Assembly: GCA_039819665.1 (NCBI GenBank)
Contig: JBCBRM010000022.1
Span: forward strand, 62,001 to 126,000
Length of the DNA stretch: 64,000 nucleotides
DNA from: JAWPMV01 sp039819665
GTDB lineage: Bacteria > Bacteroidota > Bacteroidia > J057
Direction of reading: 5' to 3'
Shown here: positions 17,085 through 24,988 of the stretch, piece after piece
How the letters are laid out: each line of letters opens with the position of its first letter
How positions within the stretch are numbered: the first letter of the stretch is position 1
Translations under genes and position numbers: made by a program
Notes under the pieces: model-generated
Told to the model about the DNA's origin: nothing
The model's database searches: none
Seen by the model: only the letters and a program-made list of their open reading frames with translations

Positions 17085-18218
17085 ATGGTATTAAGGAAGT
17101 TAATTTTTCCTGCTCTTGTGTTATTCCAAATCCCGATCCTTCTTTTTGCTTCTGATCCCAAACCCAAACTCCAGTGGGAAGAACTTATCAACCATCACAT
17201 CCATGCATATGGATTGACGGAGGATATTGAATTTAAATTAGCTGCCTATACAGAGCTAAAAGGTCAATATACCTCTACACACAACCAATTACACCTCGAT
17301 TTCGGAGGACTCGGCTCACTTACATTTTATGAGCAGAACTGTATCCTGAAATCGGGCGGAAAAGTATTCCACCTCAATCGGGGAAACTTCGATGCTGGTC
17401 AGGTGGAGTTTATGAATGAGAAAATTGACGAAATGTTTGAGGTGATACCTCTATTAGGCAACCATGGGGCGGAAAAGAAAGTCGTGGATTTCGTAGATAA
17501 AAACCTCGCGAGGAAGAATATTGAGCCCTTTGATAAGCTTTTTATTCGTCATATCCTTATCAGGCATGGCAGGTATGATGAGCAAAGAAAAATCATTGAA
17601 TTTCATACCGATGACTTACCAGATTATAAGGTTTATCGAAATGCAGAAGGCGAGCAAATCATCAAACGCTATAAGACTCCTCTGAAAATTCGTCTGGACG
17701 AGCGCATGCTCAGAGGTTATTATATCAGAGCAGGAGGTACCGTATATGTTGAAGATGTAGAGAGACCCGTTTCCTTTGCGACGAGTGAAGAATACACTCA
17801 CAATGTCACAGCTTTTAAGGTATTTGTTCAGAAACTCTTGGTACAGTCTGTACAATACATCAGCCATGCGGAAACGGCAAGAATTTCCAAAAAGCCTCAA
17901 ACCTTTGATGTCAAAAAGCCTGGGGGAAATGCGGAGGAATCACAATCTACTTTCTTTGCTGCACAGGGAAGTTCTGGATCGCGTAAGGCCTTGCCTGGCG
18001 AAGATCAGGTAAGAGGGGCGCTTTACAATCCTGACAATTGGATGATCATGATGCTGGGCATGCTACGATCTCAAAAAATCAATATCGGCGATCCTCAAAT
18101 TCTTCCATACTTTATAAATCAACCCTATTTCTCTTCGATTTATGAGTTATTGACACCGGAAGAAAGGGATATGGTAAATAAAAATTCCGGGAGAGGACAA
18201 GATTTACATTCAGAGTAA
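17085..18218 (+). CDS. Secreted protein of unknown function
   Basis: 377 residues from the ATG at 17085 (MVLRKLIFPALVLFQI, a signal peptide ending near LLFAS); a TTG three codons earlier adds nothing. The mature protein is mixed alpha/beta with no known motif. Recognisable stretches are HIHAYGLTEDIEFKLAAY, a run of short strands to residue 120, LFIRHILIRHGRYDEQ near 155, a strand-rich centre with RMLRGYYIRAGGTVYVEDV, a low-complexity SSGSRK segment, and a helical end. Its 3' end overlaps the convergent HAD gene by 9 bases. No function proposed. Confidence 0.6.
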   Translation: MVLRKLIFPALVLFQIPILLFASDPKPKLQWEELINHHIHAYGLTEDIEFKLAAYTELKGQYTSTHNQLHLDFGGLGSLTFYEQNCILKSGGKVFHLNRGNFDAGQVEFMNEKIDEMFEVIPLLGNHGAEKKVVDFVDKNLARKNIEPFDKLFIRHILIRHGRYDEQRKIIEFHTDDLPDYKVYRNAEGEQIIKRYKTPLKIRLDERMLRGYYIRAGGTVYVEDVERPVSFATSEEYTHNVTAFKVFVQKLLVQSVQYISHAETARISKKPQTFDVKKPGGNAEESQSTFFAAQGSSGSRKALPGEDQVRGALYNPDNWMIMMLGMLRSQKINIGDPQILPYFINQPYFSSIYELLTPEERDMVNKNSGRGQDLHSE

Positions 18219-18818
18219 TTCCGCCAATTCTTCTCTCATTTGCATAGGGGAGCGGAAGTGGATGGCATGCATGCCTACCGCTTTTGCTCCTTCCACATTT
18301 TTGGGCGAGTCATCTATGAAAACAGCTTTGGCTGGATCAATATTAAATCTTTCGAACAAAAGTTTATAAATAGCAGGATCAGGTTTGATCAATTTTTCTT
18401 TACCAGAAACCAATATTCCTTCAAACCACTGAAGAAAGTCATAACGACCTAATGCGATCGGAAAAGTCTCATCCGACCAATTTGTCAAAGCATACAAACG
18501 ATAATTCCTCCCCATTTTCAAACTCTCCAATATATCCACAGACTCCTGGACAGGTCCTCCCAGCATTTCCGGCCACCTATCATAAAAAGCTCGAATCTCT
18601 TTTTCCCATTCCGGGTGCTTCGCTACTAATAATTCTGTCCCATCCTTCAAAGATCGTCCTCTATCCTGCTCTTCATTCCATGAGGATACACATACATTCG
18701 CCAGAAAAGATTCGACCTCTTCATCTGTATCAAAAATAGTTTTATACACATAGCGGGGATTCCAGTCGATCAAAACGCCGCCCAGATCAAATACGATGGT
18801 GTCTATGAAGTTTTTCAT
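18210..18818 (-). CDS. HAD-superfamily hydrolase (subfamily IA, YihX-like)
   Basis: 202-residue phosphatase of the haloacid dehalogenase superfamily. Motif I reads VFDLGGVLIDW with the nucleophile Asp; the usual second Asp of DxD is Gly, as in YihX-type sugar phosphatases. Motif II is YALTNWS, motif III the Lys in KPDPAIYKLLFERF, and motif IV VFIDDSPKNVEGAKAVGMHAI. An alpha-helical cap is inserted after motif I. Glucose-1-phosphatase activity is known for E. coli YihX, but substrate cannot be fixed here. A GTG-rich palindromic repeat lies just upstream. Confidence 0.88.
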   Translation of the reverse strand: MKNFIDTIVFDLGGVLIDWNPRYVYKTIFDTDEEVESFLANVCVSSWNEEQDRGRSLKDGTELLVAKHPEWEKEIRAFYDRWPEMLGGPVQESVDILESLKMGRNYRLYALTNWSDETFPIALGRYDFLQWFEGILVSGKEKLIKPDPAIYKLLFERFNIDPAKAVFIDDSPKNVEGAKAVGMHAIHFRSPMQMREELAELL

Positions 18819-18836
18819 GGGGGAAGATAGGAAAAA

Positions 18837-18898
18837 GTGTTGTAGTGTTGTAGTGTTGTAGTTGGGAATAGATCGAAGTAACTACCGAACTACAACAC
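18837..18898. repeat. Short tandem repeat with inverted partner
   Basis: Three copies of the 8-mer GTGTTGTA at 18837-18860 run into GTGTTGTAGTT (18853-18863), whose perfect 11-base inverse AACTACAACAC lies at 18888-18898. The element sits between the starts and ends of two minus-strand genes and may fold into a hairpin with a 24-base loop. Confidence 0.8.
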
Positions 18899-18915
18899 AA
18901 AAACACTTCCTCACC

Positions 18916-19824
18916 CTAAAAAAGGCTCATCTGATCTCCTTCCATTTTCTGAATGCCGGGAGTGCTGAGCTTTAGGGAGAATTTTTCATTGAGTTTTTTC
19001 GCCCAATAAGCCCCAAGGTCCATAGCCATCACATCTCCGGGCTCATGGGGAAAGAGGTAAAGTTTTTCGAGTCCTTGTTTTACCCAGTACTCTATACGCT
19101 CCAGCCAGGCATCACTTCTTTCAAAATCTGTGGGATCCAAAGAATTGCCAACCAGACGAATCATGGCAGATGTACTGGTAAGGCTATTATGAGAGACATC
19201 ACGGCGGCCGGCTACATCAGTGATTACTGTCCCGATGCCATGGTCCGTCAATAATCTTACTAACTCGGGTCTGAGACTCCTTTCTTCAAACCAGTCTGCA
19301 TGCCTGAATTCGATGGCAAGTTCCAGGTCTTGGGGCCATTTATCCAAAAAATCAACTAAATTCTGAAAATGCGAAGGACCAAAGGATTCATGAACCTGCA
19401 TAAAAGCGCAGCCGTATTTGGGACCAAATTCTCGAATGGATTCGGTAAACTGTTCGAGCTCTTTATCTACGTTTACAAGCTTGCGGTAGTGGGAAATGAT
19501 TTGGGGGATTTTAGGACAAAAGACAAAGCTTTCATCTGAATTATCTCTCCACTTGATTACTTGCTCGGGATTAGGAATGCGGTAGTGAGTGGTATTGAGT
19601 TCGATGGTATTGAAAGAATGGGAATAATAGGAAAGGAAATCCGCCGCTTTGGTACCTTTCGGATACAACTTGCCTACCCAATCCTTACTCGACCAACGAG
19701 GTAAACCGATGAATGCTTCGAAGGAATGAGCTGTCTTTCCTCCAAGTAGATCTAGATTCAGGGGATTTATGGGAGGAAGAGAGAAATCGACTCCGCTTAT
19801 ATCTGCTAACTTTCCAAACTTCAT
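18916..19824 (-). CDS. DUF72 (YecE-like) protein
   Basis: 302-residue TIM-barrel-like DUF72 protein. Family marks are FIGLPRWSSKDWVGKLYP near residue 40, FNTIELNTTHYRIP, a KIPQIISH strand, AIEFRHADWF and LYLFPHEPG near 255. The family active site is conserved but its reaction is unknown; E. coli YecE is uncharacterised biochemically. The protein ends exactly in DQMSLF, which matches the beta sliding clamp binding pentapeptide pattern (QxSLF), hinting at a DNA-maintenance link. It is transcribed toward the HAD gene. Confidence 0.88.
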   Translation of the reverse strand: MKFGKLADISGVDFSLPPINPLNLDLLGGKTAHSFEAFIGLPRWSSKDWVGKLYPKGTKAADFLSYYSHSFNTIELNTTHYRIPNPEQVIKWRDNSDESFVFCPKIPQIISHYRKLVNVDKELEQFTESIREFGPKYGCAFMQVHESFGPSHFQNLVDFLDKWPQDLELAIEFRHADWFEERSLRPELVRLLTDHGIGTVITDVAGRRDVSHNSLTSTSAMIRLVGNSLDPTDFERSDAWLERIEYWVKQGLEKLYLFPHEPGDVMAMDLGAYWAKKLNEKFSLKLSTPGIQKMEGDQMSLF

Positions 19825-19951
19825 AGGATGTCCTTAAGAACAAGTAATTGCTCTCAGATAGAGAGTTTTTAAAGAAACCCAATAAATCATAAAAAGTTAA
19901 GAGGGGGAGAAGATTCCTTGTCTTTTCTCATTGGATCAAGCCCCAACAAAC

Positions 19952-20074
19952 TGTGTCATCCTGAGCGAAGCGAAGGACCTGATTATTTCTGCCACCTCTT
20001 TTCCCAACCTCAAATGAAGTATGGGAAAGGATGTTGCGTTAGCCATAGGCACTTCGCAAGCTCAGTGTGACACG
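19952..20074. repeat. REP-like palindromic element, GTCATCCTGAGC type
   Basis: The left end TGTGTCATCCTGAGCGAAGC is mirrored by the right end CTCAGTGTGACACG preceded by ACTTCGCAAG. Together they form an imperfect inverted repeat about 28 bases long around a 65-base centre. This sequence type is common in environmental bacterial genomes. Confidence 0.8.
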
Positions 20075-20097
20075 CGTAGTGCAGCCCCAACAAACCC

Positions 20098-20190
20098 TGT
20101 CATCCCGGCCTTGACCCAAGTGCCGGGACCTCTCGCAAGCACATTTTAGGACTAGAGATCCTGGACAACTGATAGATTCCGGAATGACAG
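20098..20190 (-). repeat. REP-like palindromic element, copy 2 of the 12001 family (inverted)
   Basis: Begins TGTCATCCCGGCCTTGACCC and ends GATTCCGGAATGACAG. Its reverse complement aligns end to end with 12001-12097: both have TCCGGAATCTATCAG at the start, a TTTAGG/TCCTAAAA-like middle, and an AAGGCCGGG end. Confidence 0.78.
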
Positions 20191-20224
20191 CTTTTAACTG
20201 ATATTCTTGAACTAACTCCTATCC

Positions 20225-20929
20225 CTACGGCAACTCATGCGCATAAAACTCCTGCGTCAGCTTTTTATAGGCCTCGCTATAATGATTAGCCCCGCCAATT
20301 TGAATGACAATTTCTTCTTCTACTAAAGATTTATCTTCCTTTCCCAGAGCCATCAAAAAACGATAAGGAGCCTTTTCAGGGCGAGGATATACTGTGCAAA
20401 GTTTGTGAGGAGATAATTTATGCTTTCCCAGCAGGCCTTTTAAAGCTTCGAGTTTGTCGAAAGGAAGGATAATATGGGCCTGTCCATTTTCTGCGAGAAA
20501 AAGCCCCAGCTGCCTCACAAGGACTTCCAGATCCAAATCTTCTCCCTGACGAGCATTTTTTCGGGGATTACCCTTCGCCTCCAGATCACCAGAAAAGTAG
20601 GGCGGATTAGATATAATCAGGTCGTAGGGCTTGGTTTCTCTGAAATCCTGAATGCTCTGCTGAAAAACTTGAATCCGATCTGACCAGGGGCTAAAGGCTA
20701 TATTTTCTTTCGCCTGTTTATAAGCATCCGGGTCTAGCTCTACCCCCTCAATTTTCGCTGTGTCAAATTTCTGCGCCATCATCAAACACAGGATTCCCGT
20801 CCCAATTCCGATATCCAGAATCCTTTGCGGTTTTTTTGCATCTACCCAAGCCCCTAGCAAAATGCTATCGGTCCCTACCTTCATGGCAGTCCGGTCCTGG
20901 GCGATGTTAAATTGACGAAAATGAAACAT
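20225..20929 (-). CDS. trmN6: tRNA1(Val) A37 N6-methyltransferase-like protein (TrmN6/YfiC)
   Basis: 234-residue class I SAM methyltransferase predicted to make m6A37 in tRNA-Val. The family start MFHFRQFNIAQDRTAMKVGTD is diagnostic: the FxFKxFxVxQDRxAMKVGTD-like opening, then the SAM motif ILDIGIGTGIL, the acidic strand EGVELDP, and the catalytic SNPPYF at about residue 110. The Arg-rich KGNPRKNARQGEDL segment matches relatives. Length is typical. It is the last gene before a repeat-filled intergenic region; a 6-bp hairpin (CTGGCT/AGCCAG, 20937-20955) precedes it. Confidence 0.9.
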   Translation of the reverse strand: MFHFRQFNIAQDRTAMKVGTDSILLGAWVDAKKPQRILDIGIGTGILCLMMAQKFDTAKIEGVELDPDAYKQAKENIAFSPWSDRIQVFQQSIQDFRETKPYDLIISNPPYFSGDLEAKGNPRKNARQGEDLDLEVLVRQLGLFLAENGQAHIILPFDKLEALKGLLGKHKLSPHKLCTVYPRPEKAPYRFLMALGKEDKSLVEEEIVIQIGGANHYSEAYKKLTQEFYAHELP

Positions 20930-21149
20930 GGAAAGACTGGCTCTTAAAAAGCCAGAGACCCCAAAGATTTGATCCGAGGGGCCTCAGGGAAGTAAATGAA
21001 AAATCTTGAAATCAGATTCACGAATTATATGCACTTGCATACGCATCGCAAAGAATCATTATGATCTATTTGATGATTTATCTTGTGCAATTTCAGTACC
21101 TAATATGCAATTTTTCTTTCGAAATAGCACAATTGTTGATAAAATTCAT

Positions 21150-21512
21150 CTATGCACGTAAGCTTTCGGGAAGCCTGTTGTTCTCATCAGGAAAAACTAC
21201 TGTGGGTTTATATTTTTTAGCTTCTTCAGGCGTCATGCGGGCATAACAAATAATAATCACTGTGTCCCCTACCTGAACTTTCCGTGCTGCAGGTCCATTG
21301 AGACAGACGACTCCACTTCCTCTTTCTCCAGCTATAGTATAAGTTTCCAAACGTTCACCATTATTGACATTTACAATCTGTACGCGCTCGCCTTCCAGGA
21401 TATTAGCTGCATCCAACAAATCAGCATCCAGGGTAATACTTCCTACATAATTCAGTTCCGCCTGGGTAACTTTGACCCGGTGGATCTTGGATTTGAACAT
21501 TTCTAATAACAT
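21150..21512 (-). CDS. panD: Aspartate 1-decarboxylase
   Basis: 120 residues. It makes beta-alanine for pantothenate from L-aspartate. The pyruvoyl precursor cleavage site is plain: NYVGSIT, with cleavage between Gly24 and Ser25. Also present are the start MFKSKIHRVKVTQAELNYVG, the active-site ERLETYTI strand, GAAR-type NGPAARKVQVGD and the VIIICYA strand. The C-terminal extension matches other Bacteroidota PanD. It lies 123 bases downstream of panC on the same strand; the two consecutive steps are likely one operon. Confidence 0.96.
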   Translation of the reverse strand: MLLEMFKSKIHRVKVTQAELNYVGSITLDADLLDAANILEGERVQIVNVNNGERLETYTIAGERGSGVVCLNGPAARKVQVGDTVIIICYARMTPEEAKKYKPTVVFPDENNRLPESLRA

Positions 21513-21635
21513 AAAGATCTTTTAACTGTGTGTTTGCATAAATCAGGAGAAAATCTCCTATTTCAGCCATGTTAGCAGGCAACACAAAAACTGTGCATAT
21601 TGCTATCATGCTTCCCTTATTAAGACGAAAATGGT

Positions 21636-22481
21636 CTAGGAAAGTGACATATTGTCAATTAGGCGAGTTTTTCCCAGAAAAGCAGCTACAAAAAGATGGG
21701 CCTGCTTAGCTTGTTGGAAATCTTCAATTTCTGAAAGATCATGGGCCTCCAGTACATCAAAATAATCCAACTTTACCAGAGGGTAATCTTTCATTCGCTC
21801 ATGCACCCTTTCCAAAACTTCCTCTTTATTCCTAAATTGATGAAAATCCTTCCTGATCTCCTGTAGGGCTTTATTGAGAAAAAGAGCTTGTTTCCGCTCA
21901 TCCGGCTTAAGGTATAGGTTACGGGAGCTCATTGCCAGGCCATCCTCTTCTCTAACGATGGGACATCCAACCGCTTCCAGAGGAAAATGCAATTCCTGTA
22001 TCATACGGCGGATAATCATAAGTTGCTGAAAATCCTTTTCTCCGAAATAGGCCTTATCCGGTTGAGCAAGATTGAAAAGGATAGAAACGATTTGTACTAC
22101 TCCATTAAAATGTCCGGGTCTTGTAGCTCCGCAAAGCTTACGATCCATCTCCTTGATCTGAAAACTTACCAGGCTCCGACCATCCCCATATATTTCTGCA
22201 ACATTTGGGGCAAGAACAACAGAAACCCCAATATCGTCCAACAATTTAAGATCAGCCTCCAGAGTTCGTGGATATTTATCCAGATCCTCATTGGGTCCAA
22301 ATTGTGTTGGATTAACAAAAATGGTCGCTATGGTATAAGGGTTCTCTGCAACGGCTTTTTCTGCGAGGCTGGCATGCCCGGCATGCAGGGCACCCATAGT
22401 AGGCACCAAGCCTATGCTAGAGACTGAGTGTAAATCCTTTCGGGCTTTTTTAAATTCGTCCAGGGAGCGAAAGACTTGCAT
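21636..22481 (-). CDS. panC: Pantothenate synthetase (pantoate-beta-alanine ligase)
   Basis: 281 residues. It joins pantoate and beta-alanine using ATP. Motifs of the nucleotidylyltransferase fold are intact: PTMGALHAGH (HIGH-like), TIFVNPTQFGP, the AYFGEKDFQQLMII pantoate site, PIVREEDGLAMSSRN with the KMSKS-equivalent, and the small C-terminal lid domain. It is upstream of panD, which supplies its beta-alanine. The divergent gene across a 140-base region is the GT5 half synthase, an arrangement common in the phylum. Confidence 0.97.
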   Translation of the reverse strand: MQVFRSLDEFKKARKDLHSVSSIGLVPTMGALHAGHASLAEKAVAENPYTIATIFVNPTQFGPNEDLDKYPRTLEADLKLLDDIGVSVVLAPNVAEIYGDGRSLVSFQIKEMDRKLCGATRPGHFNGVVQIVSILFNLAQPDKAYFGEKDFQQLMIIRRMIQELHFPLEAVGCPIVREEDGLAMSSRNLYLKPDERKQALFLNKALQEIRKDFHQFRNKEEVLERVHERMKDYPLVKLDYFDVLEAHDLSEIEDFQQAKQAHLFVAAFLGKTRLIDNMSLS

Positions 22482-22527
22482 AAATGCAATAAGGAAGGTA
22501 CAAAAGGGGCTAATATAAGGAGTCTCA

Positions 22528-22558
22528 TTGTTAATGCAAATGATTTTTTGTATTTTTG
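22528..22558 (+). promoter_or_regulatory. Bacteroidota-type promoter of the GT5/DUF4270 genes
   Basis: TTG at 22528-22530 (-33) and TATTTTTG at 22551-22558 (-7, consensus TAnnTTTG) with a 20-base spacer. The -7 box ends 63 bases before the ATG at 22622. Confidence 0.65.
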
Positions 22559-22621
22559 TGCTTCTTATCGAACTGGCCTACTATACGCATCTTAGGCAAA
22601 ATGAAATAAATCGACCAGAAT

Positions 22622-23440
22622 ATGGATAAAAAATTGAGAATCCTCTACGTAACATCAGAAATTGATCCATTTCTCAAAATGAGTTCCGCTGCTGATCTCA
22701 TTCGTTTACTACCTCAAAAACTTCAGGAAAAAGGACACGAAATACGCATCTTCATGCCGAAATTTGGTGTCATTAACGAGCGCAGGAATAGACTCCATGA
22801 GGTGGTTCGCCTTTCTGGAATCAACATCCGTGTTGACGGAGAAGAGAAACCACTTACCATCAAGGTAGCCTCTATTCCTAATGCAAAACTACAGGTTTAC
22901 TTTTTAGATAATGAGGATTATTTCAAACGCAAATCTGTTCTGACCGATCCAAATAACAATACTTTCCACATCGACAATGATGAACGTGCTATCTTCTTCT
23001 GCAAGGGAGTGATAGAAACAGTCAAAAAATTAGGCTGGGCTCCAGATATTATTCACTGTCATGACTGGATGACTTCATTTATTCCCTTATATTTGCGCAC
23101 GCAATATAAAGATGATCCTCTCTTCAAGCGTACCAAAACAGTATTCACAGTTTATAATAATGGCTTTGAATCTGAACTCGCAAACAACTATTTGGACAAA
23201 GTTCGCGTCGATGGTATAGCAGATGAGAAATTAGACAACTATACCGGAAATAATTACGTTGGAGTTGTCAAAGGAGGAATCGCCTTATCTGATATTGCAA
23301 CAAAGGGTCACCCAGAGGTAGATGCGACACTCGAGAAGTATCTTGAGGAGACGCAATCTGAAAAGATCTATTTCGATAGCAGTGACAAAGAATCTTATGT
23401 TGAAGGATATCACAAATTGTACGCAGACATTTCAAACTAA
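22622..23440 (+). CDS. Glycogen/starch synthase N-terminal (GT5) domain protein
   Basis: 272 residues covering only the N-terminal Rossmann domain of a GT5 glycogen synthase. It begins ILYVTSEIDPFLKMSSAADL, followed by GHEIRIFMPKFG, the CHDW motif in IIHCHDWMTSFIPL and TVFTVYNNGFE. The C-terminal GT1-like domain is absent, and the ADP-glucose KxGG loop is degenerate: Lys19 is kept but Gly-Gly became Ser-Ser. Full-length GlgA is about 480 residues. This half-length form recurs next to panC and a DUF4270 gene in Bacteroidota, so it is a conserved gene rather than fresh decay. Catalysis as a glycogen synthase is doubtful. Confidence 0.82.
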   Translation: MDKKLRILYVTSEIDPFLKMSSAADLIRLLPQKLQEKGHEIRIFMPKFGVINERRNRLHEVVRLSGINIRVDGEEKPLTIKVASIPNAKLQVYFLDNEDYFKRKSVLTDPNNNTFHIDNDERAIFFCKGVIETVKKLGWAPDIIHCHDWMTSFIPLYLRTQYKDDPLFKRTKTVFTVYNNGFESELANNYLDKVRVDGIADEKLDNYTGNNYVGVVKGGIALSDIATKGHPEVDATLEKYLEETQSEKIYFDSSDKESYVEGYHKLYADISN

Positions 23441-23447
23441 ATTAGCT

Positions 23448-24770
23448 TTGTATAATTTAAGGAACACGTGGCTGTCCGTAATTTTATTAACGGCAGCCAC
23501 ACTTTTTTTTGCCGGATGTGAAGAAGATGGACAGGGGATAGGAGCAGAGGTATTGCCCCCTGAAGACATCATTAATTTTACGTTCACCGATACTACAAGT
23601 ATCGAGATCGAGACCATTGTTCAGGATAGCATAAATACCTATAGAGCCACAGACCTCCTTTTTGGAAATTATGTGGATCCAGAATTTGGTCGGGTTAAAG
23701 CAACTATCTATACAGAATTCATTGCAAGATCAGGCCTCAATTTTGGGGAAGCTGCTGACCTGGTTCTGGATTCTGTAGTCCTCGCACTGGGTATCCGTGA
23801 TTCCTACGGACGCCTGGATCTGGAAAACAATATGGAAGTTTTCGAATTGGATGAAGACATCCCCGATCCGGATCTAGCTACTTCCGATGTATTGCTTGCA
23901 ACTAAGGGAGTCAATCTCGCCCAGGGTGTTAGATTTACGTATGATTCAGCGGGAAGGGCTCAGCTGGTACGTGTTAAGTTAAATGAAGAGTTTGGAAACA
24001 GACTTCTTAAAGCGGGTGTAGAGAATCTGGGCGATGCCCTTTCTTTCCGTGAGTTTTTCAAAGGATTTGCCATCACTACCGAGGATGCACAATTTCTCAA
24101 CCGTGAACCGGGCGCAATTTTTTCAATCGATGTATTAGATGGAACTCCCCAGCTCCAGATGTATTACAAAAAGAGGGAAAGTGGATCTCTGACTGTGCAA
24201 ACTCCAGAACCCTTTCTGGTAACCACGTCTACCCCTAGATTTACTGGGATGCAACGAACAAATACCGAAGGCAGATTGGTACAGCAAGTCATCAATCAAG
24301 ACGAATTGAAAGATATACTCGAACTCAACCAGGCTGGAGCTTTCATCAAAAACTTTGTGAGATTTCCCCATGTTGATGAAATGGATCTGGTCGCAGTTAG
24401 TAGAGCAGAATTATTGCTTAGCGTTGACACAACGCTTTTGGGATCGACAGGTGCATTTTTACCTCCAGCTCAAATTGCTCCTATTTTAGCGGATGCAGAT
24501 GGAAATGAGGAATTAGATGAAAACGGATTCCCTGTCGATGTAGAATTTAACTTGAGCGCCGTAGCTTCATATAATGCCTCTTCCGGCACCTACAGTTTTG
24601 ACCTCACAGGTTATATTCAGCGATTGATCAGTGGGCAAATCGAAAATAATGGGATCATACTCCATCCTTCTGCCCGAGCCTTTACGGTAAATCGGGTTGT
24701 TTTCGGTGGTACCATGCATCCCACGATGAAAGCAAAATTGAATCTAACTTATACTAGTTTGCCGAGGTAA
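23448..24770 (+). CDS. DUF4270 outer-membrane lipoprotein
   Basis: 440 residues from a TTG start at 23448, eight bases after the preceding stop. This start gives a clean lipoprotein signal MYNLRNTWLSVILLTAATLF with lipobox FFAGC (Cys24); a far upstream ATG would run through the preceding gene and is rejected. The mature protein is strand-rich, as in the DUF4270 family of large Bacteroidota surface lipoproteins, and has the family's early DxTxSIE strand (FTFTDTTSIEIETIVQDS) and late FDLTGYIQRLISGQIENNG segment. Function of the family is unknown. The synteny with the GT5 half synthase is conserved in the phylum; a terminator follows. Confidence 0.82.
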   Translation: MYNLRNTWLSVILLTAATLFFAGCEEDGQGIGAEVLPPEDIINFTFTDTTSIEIETIVQDSINTYRATDLLFGNYVDPEFGRVKATIYTEFIARSGLNFGEAADLVLDSVVLALGIRDSYGRLDLENNMEVFELDEDIPDPDLATSDVLLATKGVNLAQGVRFTYDSAGRAQLVRVKLNEEFGNRLLKAGVENLGDALSFREFFKGFAITTEDAQFLNREPGAIFSIDVLDGTPQLQMYYKKRESGSLTVQTPEPFLVTTSTPRFTGMQRTNTEGRLVQQVINQDELKDILELNQAGAFIKNFVRFPHVDEMDLVAVSRAELLLSVDTTLLGSTGAFLPPAQIAPILADADGNEELDENGFPVDVEFNLSAVASYNASSGTYSFDLTGYIQRLISGQIENNGIILHPSARAFTVNRVVFGGTMHPTMKAKLNLTYTSLPR

Positions 24771-24798
24771 TCGACAGATTAGAACAGCAAAAATAAAG

Positions 24799-24829
24799 GC
24801 TCTGAGACTAATAATGCTCAGAGCTTTTT
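24799..24829 (+). terminator. Rho-independent terminator
   Basis: Perfect 8-bp stem GCTCTGAG/CTCAGAGC with a 10-base loop followed by TTTTT, 28 bases after the DUF4270 stop. It separates that gene from glmS. Confidence 0.85.
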
Positions 24830-24988
24830 CCTATTTTGCCCTGCGTATTAGGTATTTACTACTCTCATTTGGTTTGGCTACCTGTGTAGCGTTTTTTAAT
24901 TAATGGTATTTTTTTCTTCTACTAGGGGGACGAAATTGCCATTCAGTCGCTTTTACATTCTTTTAACAAGCAAAATAATCATACCCAT

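Larger units (their letters stand above)
19825..20224. other. 400-base intergenic region filled with palindromic repeats
   Basis: No gene visible. Apart from the two elements listed separately (19952-20074 and 20098-20190) it contains a direct repeat AGCCCCAACAAAC at about 19939 and 20082, each copy lying just before one element. Confidence 0.7.

Noticed and set aside
18837..18860. Short tandem repeats as a CRISPR array
   Set aside because: Units are 8 bases with no spacers, and no cas genes are present.
21061..21246. 61-residue frame between trmN6 and panD
   Set aside because: It runs antisense into the panD 3' end and has no signal or homologous look beyond hydrophobic bias.
23322..23447. 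Earlier start for the DUF4270 lipoprotein
   Set aside because: It would overlap the GT5 gene and bury the lipoprotein signal; the TTG at 23448 places the signal at the N-terminus.
24830..24988. glmS ribozyme or riboswitch upstream of glmS
   Set aside because: Region is only about 160 bases of AT-rich sequence with no paired core; glmS ribozymes are also not expected in this phylum.
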